Of a DNA stretch of 64,000 bases, positions 34,770 through 46,402 are shown in pieces. The translations under genes and the position numbers were made by a program. The stretch is from Marasmius tenuissimus (lineage: Eukaryota; Basidiomycota; Agaricomycetes; Agaricales; Marasmiaceae), in assembly GCA_029532415.1 (NCBI GenBank), contig JAQOTA010000053.1:5332001-5396000 (forward strand), written 5' to 3'. The stretch's first letter is position 1. The number at the start of each line of letters is the position of its first letter. The notes under the pieces were generated by a model. That model saw only the letters and a program-made list of their open reading frames with translations. It was not told the origin of the DNA and made no database searches.

Positions 34770-36519
34770 TTGAATGAATGACTTTCAGGAGTCAAACTCT
34801 TGAGTCTCGGTATATGACTCACTAGGACCTGTATTTGTAATTAGCTATGCAAATGGCAAGATGCGACCCATACTTACAACAACTCGACGGACGGTGAGAC
34901 GTGTGATTGGGAATAAAGTTGAAGAACCGGACTCCCCGCCCCTGGTACATCGATTATTCAGCACTACCCGTTTCCGGCCAACTTTTGCACATCGTTCGAA
35001 AAGTACAGTCCTCCCCTCACCTTCACCGCCCAGACTCAGCTCTAAACAATCTTCAGGTTATCGAATGCCTATCTTTCTGAGCTTTCAGTCAAGTATCTCC
35101 CGCCTTCATTCTTCTCTTCGTCTCTCCAGCCCCATCCATGGTCAGCTCTGCATTATACAAATCACTAATGGACCATCCTCTGCCCTTAATTAAGTCTCAT
35201 CGGCTTCTGCTCTTCTTCGACGCTGTAACTTCATTCAAGGCTAGCTTTGGTTTCGCGGATGTTTCGCAACTGGATGTAGCTGCCGGCAAAGACTGATGAC
35301 TTTTGGTCACATATAACCCATCGACATTCGCTCAGAATCAGACCTTCGAATCAAGCCTCGTCGGGTATTTCTTTTCTTCTTCCTCGCCCAGACTCGTCCA
35401 GGGTCAGCACCGTATTTGCGGATCTACCGCAACCAAACCATCATAGCTGCCGGTCGCCGGTGAAGACTGGTGACTCTTGATAGCATACGGCTCACCAACG
35501 TCCCCTCAAATCGGAGTACTGATGAGACTAAGCTCTGACCTTCCAACCAAATCTCTTCGGGTTCTCTTCTCTTCTTCATTCTACGGCCTTCAGTTGTTGT
35601 TATCCTCTTCATCGCTCTAACCACCCTCAAAGTGGACTCGCCAGTTCCTTAGCCCACGGAATTCATACCCACATACATAATGAGCTGGAACCTCTCTCTG
35701 GTATCACCCCGAACACTGATGAGCGACCACATTGCATGAATCAGGGTTTGATCACCCATGTTGACGATCTAGCCAACCTTCGTATAAACATGGCCCGAAC
35801 CCCGGTATGTGGATCATGCTCAATGGATTGGAGTCCCTCCTGAATGAACCACTTCCTTTTCCATCGCCGGATCAACGTTGTTCCAATCTATAAAACAGCA
35901 TCGGAGCTATAAACACTCGAAAAGTTTTTGTTTTATCCTTCGCCATTTAACATGCCCCCGCAAACAACGATGAAGGAACAACTGTCTTGCCTGCGAGCCC
36001 CGCACATCCTTCTGACCAAACTCCACCATCTAAAAGACGATTCTGCAACGTGAATACACCCCTCGTCTCACACTCCTCTCTCTGTAGAGTTGAGAAGCGT
36101 CTCTGAAAACCCAATCGACCACGTTGCTGAGTTGCGACCCGATGAACAGTGCCCGATGGTGGCAAGATAGGGAGTAAGGCCCAGTGCCAACTTCGAGGCT
36201 TCTGAAGCCATTGATGCATTGGCTCTCCGCGCCTGAGAAAACCTGAACCATACGCCGGTTGTAACTGCAGAAAGAATATGACTCGAATAGCCTATGACCG
36301 GCATACGTTATAGTTGCACTGAGAAAATGAGAGAACAAGAATATACACGCGTAAGTCCCAAGCTTCAGTGATTGATATACTACATAATAGAAATGACACA
36401 GCTCCAAAGGAGAAGCACGACACCTTCAAATACATACCACATACGCACGAAATACTCATTGAACACGAAAAGATTTTGTCTCGAATATACCTGCAACTTG
36501 CTCCACGCCAACCCCGACC
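34770..36519. other. no supported gene; local tandem duplication
   Basis: Two related blocks of about 150-170 bp (about 35255-35400 and 35415-35590) share TAGCTGCCGG, AAGACTG(G/A)TGACT, CTCGTCGGGT/CTCTTCGGGT and TTCTTCTTC words. No coding content is convincing. Confidence 0.35.
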
Positions 36520-37094
36520 ATGCCATACACAACCACCAATACTATGGAGGTCGCCACAAATACTGAACAGCCTTTTGGAACTTGTACTCACCGACACGAC
36601 AATTCCATCAGCTCGCTACCTGCCACCCTCATCCCTCTCCTTTACACACACTTGTCTGATAATGATAGCCCATCTACAGACGCGCAACCAGTATCTTCGG
36701 CGGACGACGACCTACGGAGGAAATTCCCCCACTTCCTTAGGTTGGATTATCTCGATTTCCTCAATTGAATTGGATGGAAAGGAACTCACGATAGTGCAAT
36801 TAGAAGAATTACACCTCCGCCCTGGTTCATATCTCTCGAACAAATACACCCACCTAGTCCAACAACTTTGTCGTCGACTGGTAATGCAACACACTCTCCC
36901 CTCAACTCGGACTTCTCCCACCTGCATCAGCATAGGTCAACGACGACTCCACCATCTTCTAGATGCGAATCTGTAGAGAACAACTACCCGACTCGAAACG
37001 CAAACGACTCCTTGCTGCCAACCCTTAATTCTTACCTCCATCGCAAAGACTCCGACCCTTCTGTCAATGCTACAGAGGTCGAGGATGACCCCGG

Positions 37095-39799
37095 TGTAGC
37101 GCCTGCTATTAAAAAGCAGCTTCGGAGCCTTGTTTTTGTGCGATTTTAGCATAAAACAGATAAGAAACGACTAGGTAATACGAGTACTAGAGTGAGTCCC
37201 GAGCGGCTAGTAAAAGGCTCAGATCCTAGCATAAGGAGAGAATAGCACCTCGGAGGCGTCTCTCCTTATCTCTGAAAACTGTAGGAGTCGTATAACTGAC
37301 GAAAGTATCACTTCGGAGGCACGACTAGGACCTGTGGTCATAACAAGGGAATATCTCCAGTGGCTCGGAGGCATCGTACTAAGGATTAGAATAACAGAAT
37401 CAGACTTAACGAAGACCCGTACTAGTAGGGATAGACAGAGGAGGTCACCGCGGAAGCATGGATGGTCGGAAAGCGAGACTAAGTCGAGCCTCAGAAGCTT
37501 GGTATAAGGATGAGGCCTCGCTTTGGAGGCATGATTGATTCAAGTATACTAGGTATACTACAGGTTACGCTAGTCATCCATATTGGCTAGAGCTACCTCA
37601 TCCCAACCGAAGTAATTATCTACGTCGGAATCTTCAGGATAATAAGAATCAATGGAGGTTTCATGATCTAGATAATCGGTATAGAATGGATCACATAAAA
37701 TAGGATTATAGAAAGAAAAGGATTGAGAGAGCCAATGACCCATGACAGGGGAGTACTTGAAGAACGCGAGCTTGGTATAGTCAAGCTTCGGAGGTGCTGG
37801 GCACTCAGCACAGCTGACGACGGTGTCGATCCAAGCGTTGACGGCTCCAGGAGTACGAGCGGTTTTGAAGTTGAGGAAACCAACTCGAGCAATGGACTCG
37901 GCGACCATGTCAATGACAGACCTGGCGTCGTGAGGAATGAAGTGGTCAAAGGTGTTCTCGCAGAGATAGATTTTGTCCTGGATCATGTCGTAACGAATCA
38001 CGTAGCCCCAGTAGACGGATCTGTGGCGACTGAGGAAGAACTGCTGGAAGATGATTCCGAGGATAGCTTCTCGTTCTGCGTCGAGTGGAATGGGTAGGAT
38101 AATGCAGCGCTCCTTGATCTTATCAGAGTAATCTTCTGGATACCACCAGAGCTTATACAACTCTGGAGAGGGAGTCAGAAGGCCGCCTCGGAATCTAGAA
38201 AGTAGAAAGGCTTACTATAGAGTAAGTTGCGGAAGTGGTCTTCAATGTTATGCAAGCGTGCCATAGTACGCTCGGGGAAAAGTAAGCAAGGAATTGGGAC
38301 AACCTAGCACTTGCTTTTACTGACCTCTGGACTGGCCGCTGAAATGGAAATTTTACTTCGGAAACTAGGAAATTAGCGCTTTGGAGGCGTGGATCCGAAC
38401 CAGGCACTGGGCGCTAAACAATGATCAAGAAGTGATCGAAGGAGTGGCACCGTCAACGTACCTCCCTTGTACTCGTACATGGAGATATTGACTGTACTAA
38501 GGGCATAGTTGGTGCTGGTGGCAAAACACAGTGCTCAACTGCACTGTGAGGCAAGGGACTAGAAAGAAAGGAATGGTGTACCAAAGAATCGAGTGGGAGT
38601 TCTGGCTGAACCATTGAACTATTACCCGGTATCCAAGGCACCAAGATTGGATATAGTGGGGCGGCCATATGGATGGCAGGACCTCAGAATTATCCGAGCT
38701 ACGGAAAGGACATTGACCTGGCTATGAACGGCTGGGTAACTCCATGAATATAGGCATCTAGTAGCACTTTGGAGGCAAGTGCTTTGCTTCAGACGAAGGG
38801 AGTATATGCTTCGGAGGCAGACAGAACAGGATGACCTACGACGATTGAAGGGTCTAGAACCGGAGAATCAATGCTGCGGAGGCAGATAGGCAGAACGGAA
38901 CCATCGATAGGAGAGACCCGGAGGAAAAGAATGTTAGAGAATGTTCGAGGCTGATGATACTTCCGAAGCAAATTATTGGTTTTGACTTTGGGGTTCAAAA
39001 GCGTAGATTAAACACAAAACTCTCCAAGTATATTCCAAAGTAGGTAGTTTATGCCTCCGAGGCATGGTTTATTCGATATTTGTACAATTCGGTAAAATTA
39101 GAGCCTCCTAGAGTATATAAGCAGTGGGGTTTTCATTAAAGAATCCCCAAGCAATCCGTACAACTAGTATTCAGAGGATACAAAGCTATTCCACTTGTTG
39201 GGTAGTCAGTTGACTCGGGATCGCTTCTGGAGAGACATTAGAACGGAATAGAACTTTGTTTGCCCAAACCTAGAAAATCCATTGAACACTTGCTTGACCT
39301 TGACTTTGCATTGTTTGTCTGCGACGCCGACTTGACTGGCTGAGCTATTGTTGAACCTCCGAAGCTAATTGAGCTGAGGATATTGTTTGCCGTTGACAGT
39401 TGGTCTTCGGTCATTGACAGACTTGATTGGAGTCTTATTGCCATTGTTTGATTTGATTGTCTTGTTGCCCCTCGCTGTGAGAGTGGTTCTGAAGCTAGTT
39501 GAAGCCTAAGAACGCACTTCCGAAGCACCAAACAAACTCTACACTCCCCGAAACAACCTATAAACCTCTCTTCCGAACCCCACTTTTGACCTCCGAACTG
39601 GTTTCAGAGGCGAAGCTACCTTAGTTGGATAGTTTCTTGAGTCAGATTTCCTTCAGCCTACTATTGCAGTCTGGCTAAGAGCGGAACCTACGATCAACGC
39701 CGATCCCCGATTCCCGCACTCTTCAGCTACACTCTTGAGTGTTGGGAGGATTTGACCTACGAGTTAGATTTTATTATACACCGCGAGTGGCGCTTTACA
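37095..39799 (-). mobile_element. 2.7 kb TGTA-ended repeat, copy 3 (full length, with CCGG duplication)
   Basis: It runs TGTAGCGCCTGC... to ...GGCGCTTTACA on the plus strand, flanked by CCGG at 37091-37094 and 39800-39803. The internal gene is read on the minus strand (37570-38264). On the plus strand TATATAA is at 39114-39120. At least 15 degenerate CTTCGGAGGC or CCTCCGAAG words are spread over the unit. This is the best-preserved copy and it splits the zinc-cluster gene. Confidence 0.85.
37570..38264 (-). CDS. repeat-encoded 213-aa protein, intact copy 3
   Basis: Exon 1 is 38264-38216, the intron 38215-38163 (53 nt, GTAAGC...CTCCAG) and exon 2 38162-37570, ending in TAG. The splice joins the exons as NLLYKLYKLWWYPEDY. 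Notable stretches are KIKERCIILPIPLD, LGIIFQQFFLSRHRSVYW, DMIQDKIYLC, FDHFIPHDARSV and an acidic end (YPEDSDVDNYF). It is rich in aromatic residues and lacks a signal peptide, membrane segment and any transposase or nuclease motif I know. This is the only one of the four copies without an internal stop; the same exon lengths (49 + 593 nt) in all four argue that it is a real gene. Its function is unknown. It may be an accessory or captured gene. Confidence 0.65.
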
Positions 39800-40844
39800 C
39801 CGGAACCACACGTTTCTTGAGGTTCAAACTTTCTTGCCAGGTTGCGTCTTCGACATCTCTTGAAGCTCGTTCCTCTCCAGATGGTCCCTTTCAAAATCAA
39901 CAATTCACGGACTCTCAATGGCGCACACCGCTGGTCGACTCAACCACGAATCTTCATCACCCACCCAACGCTGTACAGCACAACATTCTAGATTATGCCC
40001 AGAAACTCGAACAATCAAAGGACAGCACTCCAGAGGAAAGCGCGCCAGCAGTCGGAGAGCACGAAGGCGCTGTGGCGTCAGCGTCGGCGACGTCGGAGGG
40101 AGAGGAAGAGGAAGGATTGCATGAAGATACTCAATACCAATCGGAGCTTTTTGACAAGTCCGGGAGAATCGTGATAGCGTGTTGCTCTTGCCGTAGTGAG
40201 TATCTCCCATACACATTACATGAATTCGAGTGGGCATTGACACCTACTACCAGAAAAGAGAATACGTTGTGACGGTAACCGACCACATTGTTTCCAGTGC
40301 CAGTTGACGAATAACCAGGAATCATGTGTTTATGATGAGACACGCAGGAGAAGAGGTCCTAGTAGAGTACAAAAAGAATGCAGGAGACGAAGAGAATTTG
40401 TTCAGAAAGACAGCATGATGAACGACAATCATCAGCCCGTGTCAATAGCGAAGGACCACAGGAAGACCGTAGTTGCGTTGGACTTGCCACCGGATGGTTC
40501 CGAAGAAACCACTCAATCGGAACTTTTCGATCGACATGGCAAGATCATAATAGCTTGCCTTTCGTGCCGTGGCAAGTATATCTCATATACTTTCTGCTGA
40601 TTTGAGTGAGGACTGACGGATCCTACTAGAGCAAAAGAGGCGCTGTGACGGTGACCGACCGCTTTGTTCCTACTGCCGATCAAGGAAGGCTCAGAAATGC
40701 GTATACCACGAAACGCGTAAACAAAGAGGTCCTGATAAAAAGAAAAGATTCAGGAGAAAAGCCATCGTTCAAGAAAACCTACTATTGGTTCCAGTCCAAT
40801 GGGCCGACACACTAAGTCCCACAGAAATAGACCTGTACACCTAA

Positions 40845-41900
40845 TTGTCATCGTAGTGAGTACTCGAATACATTTTTTCCCTGGCATACGATGACACCAG
40901 TTATTGTATCAGCACGTGGAAGATGAGGGAAACTTACCGCCCTGCGCTGAACGTGCGTCAAAGAAGAATCATGACTGTTTCTTGTACACTGAGCATACTC
41001 AGAGACAGAGATCAAGAGCCCGGTAGACTCGTAAAACATACAGGACGCCGATGTAGAACGGCAGAATACACCGTCCTATTGACTTGCACAAAATATTCCA
41101 GTCCCAGATAGCAAGAGTATTTACATGTAGCCCCGACGTGGCGAGCTCGTACGTGAAACACACCACCCCGGGGTACCTGGACCTACCTTGACCAAGCTTT
41201 ATGAACCCTAGAGGAAGGCGAGACCGACCTGAGTACTTGAGTCATGGTCGGGACCTTAGACAAGATAAATCGCGTGATATTCATAGTAGAGAAACAAGCA
41301 ACAGCAGTGCCATGCGATTGCCCGACCCTGAGACTCGCGCGTCGACCGACGTCGGGAGCTTAGACAATGTAAATGAGTCCTACGATAATCATAGTAGAGA
41401 AACAAGCAGCAGTGGTTCCACGAACGACATGTTTGGCTAACTCTCGAGCCTCGACCGAGTAGGTCCTGACGGGTCACGTGACGCAAGGACAGGGCGAGGA
41501 AAAAAAAATTCGCTGGAACCGCATGGTCGCAATTCATTCGAGTTGATGGCCGTGAATCGGCTGGGGTGGCCAAGGCGAATTTTTTCAATTGTCTTTTGAT
41601 CTCGGAGAAACTTGGTTCGCGGTCGTCGAGTCGAACTGGGGCGCGAACTAGGCATCCGGCTGCGAACTGGAGGTCGAACTGGACGGAGAACTGAGAAGAG
41701 GCGTAAGCGCCCAAAAGCAAGCCGTGCGGCCATTAGGTTTCCACGTGTTGGGCGCCTAAATCGAGGTTAGGCTTGGCGCAGTTTTGCAGAATCGGAGTTT
41801 TCGACACCCATGGTAAAAACCCTTCTACTTCCTTACGTCAGTAGCGGGAAAAGAAAGCGAGTCAGTTGTACAGTGACAAACAACGGAACAACGCACATTT
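40845..41900. other. possible decayed third zinc-cluster unit and a 104 bp tandem duplication
   Basis: After the TAA, CATCGTAGTGAGTACTCGAA at 40851-40870 resembles the exon-intron border of the first zinc unit (CCGTAGTGAGTATCTCC), hinting at a third, decayed unit. At 41247-41320 and 41351-41424 two blocks share GTCGGGA(C/G)CTTAGACAA and CATAGTAGAGAAACAAGCA. A small ORF (41201-41440) covers them but has no recognisable domain. No other gene is supported. Confidence 0.35.
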
Positions 41901-42329
41901 GTCAGTTTCTCCAAATTAGACGACATGTAGACTTTCACGACCTTTAAACACACCAGCTCGCTTGAGTCGCCGATAGTTCCCTTCCAGACATCCCCGAACC
42001 CTCCCGCAGCAATAGGGTATTTCCCAATCATCTTCACGTTTTGTATGGACAGACACGTTGGGTGCAAACCAGAGTTCCTAGACAAACGAAGCATGGCAGT
42101 GAAGATTGATGGTCGTAAGTCTGGCGAAAGATCTGGGTAGTCTATGAGCTAGAAGCAAGTCAGCCTCCCTACAACTCCCGTGCAAACTGAGATTTGCCTG
42201 CTGCATACGATCCAGCCATTGTTGAGCTGGACGTTCCTTCTTGGCCAAGAAGCCTTGCAACCTCGACTTGTCCGCAAAAGTCCACCTCAGAGTCCGTTCG
42301 AGGCGTTGCAATTCTGCGTCGAATGACAT
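41901..42329 (-). pseudogene. TKL-like kinase N-terminal fragment
   Basis: From ATG 42329 the frame reads ADKSRLQGFLAKKERPAQQW, then, after a likely intron with a GC donor (GCAAAT...TTCTAG), IDYPDLSPDLRPSIF, SGLHPTCLSIQNV and the glycine loop PIAAGGFGDVWKGTIGD with VCLKVVKVY. It ends abruptly after SSNLEKL. The catalytic half is absent. The same N-terminal layout precedes the kinase at 59.6-61.1 kb, so this is the missing front half of the family rather than an independent gene. Confidence 0.65.
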
Positions 42330-43157
42330 GACTCTCTTCGGTCGCGACCTACGAGGTGGTTTTGGGCAACCTGGACACTGACCGTGTGATCTCTCTCCGG
42401 TCAATCAAGACCATCGCTGCCGACTCGGACGAAGCCATCATTGACAACGATCTGCTTGAGAAAAGCGATGCGGGCCGCGACTTGGTGGTCGTAGTCCTCC
42501 AGTTTATGGGCGGTCATTGGATACAAGCGCTCCACACCGGTTTTCATAGAGAAACCGATCGGTAGGAATAGAGATTGAGATTGAGAACTGGTCCAGGGCG
42601 GTGGTGCTGGTTTGCGGAAGGAAGCCAGAGGGTCTGGAGAGCGGCGGCCTTCTCAGAGCGCCCACAAGTCCAAGCGTCGCGCCGGGCGTTCGGTTTATAA
42701 GTAACTCGGTTGAACAGAACTGTGATCACTGATCACTGATAACCTGGATCTTAACCTGTTGTGATGGCACTCTGAGCGGACTCCGAGGTTATCAGGGCGT
42801 ATTGATATTGCGAGCAGGATGGAGGTAATGGGTAGTAGGCAAATATGTGGGAGATATACGATACAATTGTGCGGACTAAACTATAAAAACACCTCCATTC
42901 ATGACCACGCTTTCTGGGGGGGAAAGTAGAGAAAAAAGAAACACGCCGCTCGTCCATGAAAGTAGTGTTCATCCAGGGGTTCTAACAAATCGGAACGGAA
43001 AGACGGACGCAATAACGAGAAGGGAGGGGTGCGTGAGGATAGAAAACAAGGAGAAGCCCAGGAAGAAAATAACTACCAAAGAAGCAATAAGAGAATGTAG
43101 TGGGCGATACTTTTGGTTCTATAACACAACACACAACGTACCAACAAACTCCTACTC
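42330..43157. other. no supported gene
   Basis: Intergenic sequence downstream of the glycosyltransferase gene. No repeat ends and no RNA gene seen. Confidence 0.4.
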
Positions 43158-45657
43158 CTACTTCCATTGTATCCACTCTCCGTACATATTGGGCCTCTCC
43201 CCCCTGATGTAACCTTCAAACGTTCGCTTCATCACCGTCGACCAGTCCAAGTCGCGCTTGTCCAGATCAACAGGATCATCGAGTGGATCCTGGTCATCCT
43301 TGACAGATATGGTCATGCCAGACTCCATTCTTAACGCTTTACGCGCTTGTCGTTCACCAGCAGCGAAGCGAGTCCCGAGGTCAGGCCAGTTTCGAGTTGG
43401 GTCGAATGGTTTCCACCTGTGTGCAGTACCATGGTAAGTATTGTGCATACGTGAAGAAAGACAAGCACATACCAGAAGTTGTGGAAGTGATAGGAATAAG
43501 CTCCCTTGAAGAACCCGTGGAATCCGAGAGTCTGCGGTGCAGCGCTGGCTGCAAGCGGAGTGTCGAAAAACTCGGAGAATCTAGTGGATGGAACAAGTCA
43601 GTCTGAGCGATCTACCCGCAAGAAAAGAAGGTACCCACTCAGTAAAGTATGGCTGAGGCGGTCTGTCCCTCTGGTAATACTCCGTGTTCAGCCACGCGGA
43701 GTCAAAGAGGGCATCTGGAAGCCTCAACAAGAGACCTTCCAGGTGCGCGTCTGCTAAATACCTCGAAACGGTCATCGGATGGAAGTCCAACCCGTTCTTC
43801 AGCGCCGTCCTGAACAAGAAGCTCCCCAACGCCGAGTTCCTGTGCATCCTCAGCACCGCAGTGTTGTACTTCTCTAGCCGTGACCACCGATACGCGAAAG
43901 CTCCTTTCCATCCCCAAAGTTCCTCCCAATCACGGAGGAAAATCGTATCGGCGTCCAGATAAATCCCTCCAAACCGGTGACAGAGAACGAAACGCGCCAT
44001 ATCCGACAGGATCACCGAAAGCCTGTCATAAGTCGACGAAGACTTCGATCCCAACCGGTTGAGCATATCGTCGCTATCTGCCTTCTTCGATGTCGATGGC
44101 GCCGCAGAACCAGATTCCCCGTTCTCACCTTCTTCGCTCTCCTCGGAAGTGGTCTCTGGTTCAGCCTCCTTGTGCTTTACATTGATGACATGTCCACCAG
44201 AGTTGAATAACGAGTCTTGCAACGCCCTCCATTCCTTCTTTATCTCGGGCACACCGTCCAGCTGCTCCGTCGTGTTCCACATCTTGAATTTGATGACGTC
44301 TTTGAAGCGCGGGTGCAAGAAAGGTGCGGCCCACGGGTTGGCCTTCAGAGACTCGTACATGTCGCCTAGGGCATTGGGATTGGGTACAGCAGCTGCAGGG
44401 CCGGGGTTAATCCACAGCCAGAACTGAGGTCGACATACGCGCGAATTGGTGGGCCAGTCTTGGAGATGGATCCCAGTGTTTTGGGTGAAAAGGAAGGATA
44501 GTAGAGCGAGATACGGCTTGTCTGTGAAGGGACCTGCCCAGAACATGTGGAAAAGCTTGGGATTATCTATATCGCAAGGTTCGGAGAGTTCGCCGCTCGT
44601 ATGATGGTGTAGAGAAGGGGGTAGTTTCAGGTGCGGTTCCCACTCAGCGCCTCGTTTCTGTGTTAGGCCGGTGTTGGGATCAACACGTTCGTGTTCTTCG
44701 CCAATGTGTCGATGAACAGGTATGGGAGTGAAGGCAGGTTCATCCTCGGCGATCTCAGTTTCTGTAGAGTTGGCCTCTTCGAGATAGATGTACTTCCAGT
44801 CGTCCATCTTCCCGCGACGTGCTCGTTGACCGTTATCGAGACCCCCGCCTAGCCGGAGCACCTCGAGACAGTCACGTACGTACTAAAAAACATTCAGTGA
44901 TCCGAATAAACGCTGAATTCATGAATCAACGCACCTTTCCTTCGGAGAAATCACAATGTTTCATGACAATATCCATGTCAGCGACGCTACCAGGTACCGG
45001 ACGTGGCGGGTACGCGACGTGAGGAGGAACGCTCTGTATGTCGAGGTATATCCTTTTCGAACCCACACCTAATGGGTCGGTATCTGCATCTGTTGTGACA
45101 GTTGAAGGCGGCGGTCTATATCTTGATGGCGTTGCTCTACGCTGTTTCGCCGGTATTGCGGGGTTCTTTGGAGAGGTAGTAAATCCAATCTCTTTGGGTA
45201 CTGTTCAGAGTCAATGTAAGGGGTCAGTCGAACTTCTTTAGAACCAAGTAAAAAAGCACGCACTACTATGCCGAGATGGATAATGTCCACTCCGAATTTC
45301 CCAATCCCATATCCTCTGCAAATCCTCCCTCTGAAATACCAGCGTTGGCGGGTCACCCACAGCCGGCCATGACTCAGACCACTCAGTCCCTGACCCACTC
45401 TTCGAAAACATCATTACGGTCGCGACCACCGCCAAGCATGCTAAACATATCAATAGCGGTGTTCTCCTTCTACCAAGTATCCTCGGTATCGGTATTATTG
45501 ACGATCTCGGGTCGAGATTTGGTACTGGAATGCGCAACCGCCTGTTCGGAATACCAGGTATTGGAAGAAAGACAGGTCTCGTCCATGACCGCCTTGCCTT
45601 GTGACCGTACTTTTCGTATACGGCAGAATGAGTGGGCAGTGCCACTCTTGGAGGCAT
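43158..45657 (-). CDS. glycosyltransferase family 32 (DXD) type II membrane protein
   Basis: Five exons: 45657-45264, 45200-44935, 44882-43639, 43580-43473 and 43416-43158, with introns of 52-63 nt. The total of 2271 nt gives 756 aa and a TAG stop. The N-terminus is a basic cytosolic tail with a membrane segment at about residues 66-84 (TPLLICLACLAVVATVMMF), as in Golgi type II enzymes. The catalytic part has LFHMFWAGPF and the sugar-transferase core LCHRFGGIYLDADTIFLRDW at about residue 520, where LDAD is the DXD motif binding nucleotide sugar through a metal ion. GT32 members are usually mannosyl- or galactosyltransferases of glycans or sphingolipids; the exact acceptor cannot be told. An acidic Ser-rich insert (about 44060-44160) precedes the DXD. 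The donor after FT is GTGGGT; it is the only choice that keeps the frame into EFFDTPLAAS. Confidence 0.9.
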
Positions 45658-46402
45658 GAGCTCGTCGTAGTCGTGTCGTGTATATCCGGAACAGAAATGG
45701 AGAGAATAAGAGAATAAAAAATAGCTTGGAGAGGAAGAATGGAGGTTGAGAGAAGACGTGTAAAGGACGTGGCTGTGCACCTTTCTTGACCTCAGAATTT
45801 TCAATTGGAGGCGCTCGCTAGTCGTAGTATAGATTGATATCAAATTCAGATGCTGTATGTAGATCATGTATTATGGGCTATGAAACCCTGTTCTCAGATA
45901 CAGCAGCAGGCTGCCATAACTATACGCAGCGAGAGCGACTTGGAGGTCTGTTGAAAATGTGAATACGCGCAGCGAGTATCTGCTAGGCAACCCTTCGTCT
46001 TTCCCGCCTCAGGTCGATGGTAGTATATGTTAGCCGAACACCCGGTAAAACTGGAGCTCTCGCGATTGGAGGCACGAGAGCTCCATCAGGAAACTCAGCG
46101 GGTCTCCCGGTATCAGTTGTCATTGAGCAATCATGACCACCGCTCTGCGCGGGAGGCGAGGACACTGCCTATGCCACTAAATCAGCGCCGAAACAATGCG
46201 CGGTCCGTTTTCGTTGGGCAACCGAAGCGTCGCGCACGCCGTTGAAACTTGTCCCTCGAGCGACACACCGGTAACGTTTGTGGATCTTATCGGAATTCCG
46301 AAACGCCCTCCGTAGTAACGAGGGGGAAGCCGCTAAATTATCATGACATCAGAAATACAAGTCGGGAGGTCAACTGGGGTTCAATTCGACTGCCGAGAGG
46401 AA
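45658..46402. other. intergenic, with a 10 bp perfect hairpin
   Basis: This is the 5' side of the glycosyltransferase and the 3' side of seryl-tRNA synthetase. GGAGCTCTCG (46053-46062) and CGAGAGCTCC (46075-46084) form a perfect stem. Its role is unknown; it is too far from the SerRS stop to be an obvious terminator. Nothing else is supported. Confidence 0.4.

Larger units (their letters stand above)
36520..40844 (+). pseudogene. tandem Zn(II)2Cys6 transcription regulator, interrupted by repeat copy 3
   Basis: The upstream part (about 36520-37094; in-frame TGA at 36766-36768) is Ser/Thr/Pro-rich and is cut by the 2.7 kb insert. The same frame resumes at 39804 (TTRFLRFKLSCQ) if the insert and one CCGG are removed. 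Then comes exon 39804-40195, an intron 40196-40253, exon 40254-40571, an intron 40572-40629 with GC-AG borders, and exon 40630-40844 ending in TAA. Two zinc clusters are encoded, each split by a 58 nt intron right after the second cysteine: CCSCRKKRIRCDGNRPHCFQ and CLSCREQKRRCDGDRPLCSY. Such clusters bind paired CGG-type sites and regulate transcription in fungi. Their flanks are also duplicated (QSELFDKSGRI, QSELFDRHGKI). There is no fungal_trans middle domain, so the protein would be short. Confidence 0.75.

Noticed and set aside
36368..36976. 202-codon ORF at 36.4-37.0 kb
   Set aside because: It overlaps the frame that continues into the zinc-cluster gene and has no recognisable content of its own.
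37095..39799. Helitron, because of a small hairpin (CTGCT...AGCAG) near one end
   Set aside because: No CTRR end and no insertion between A and T; a 4 bp duplication at copy 3 speaks against a Helitron.
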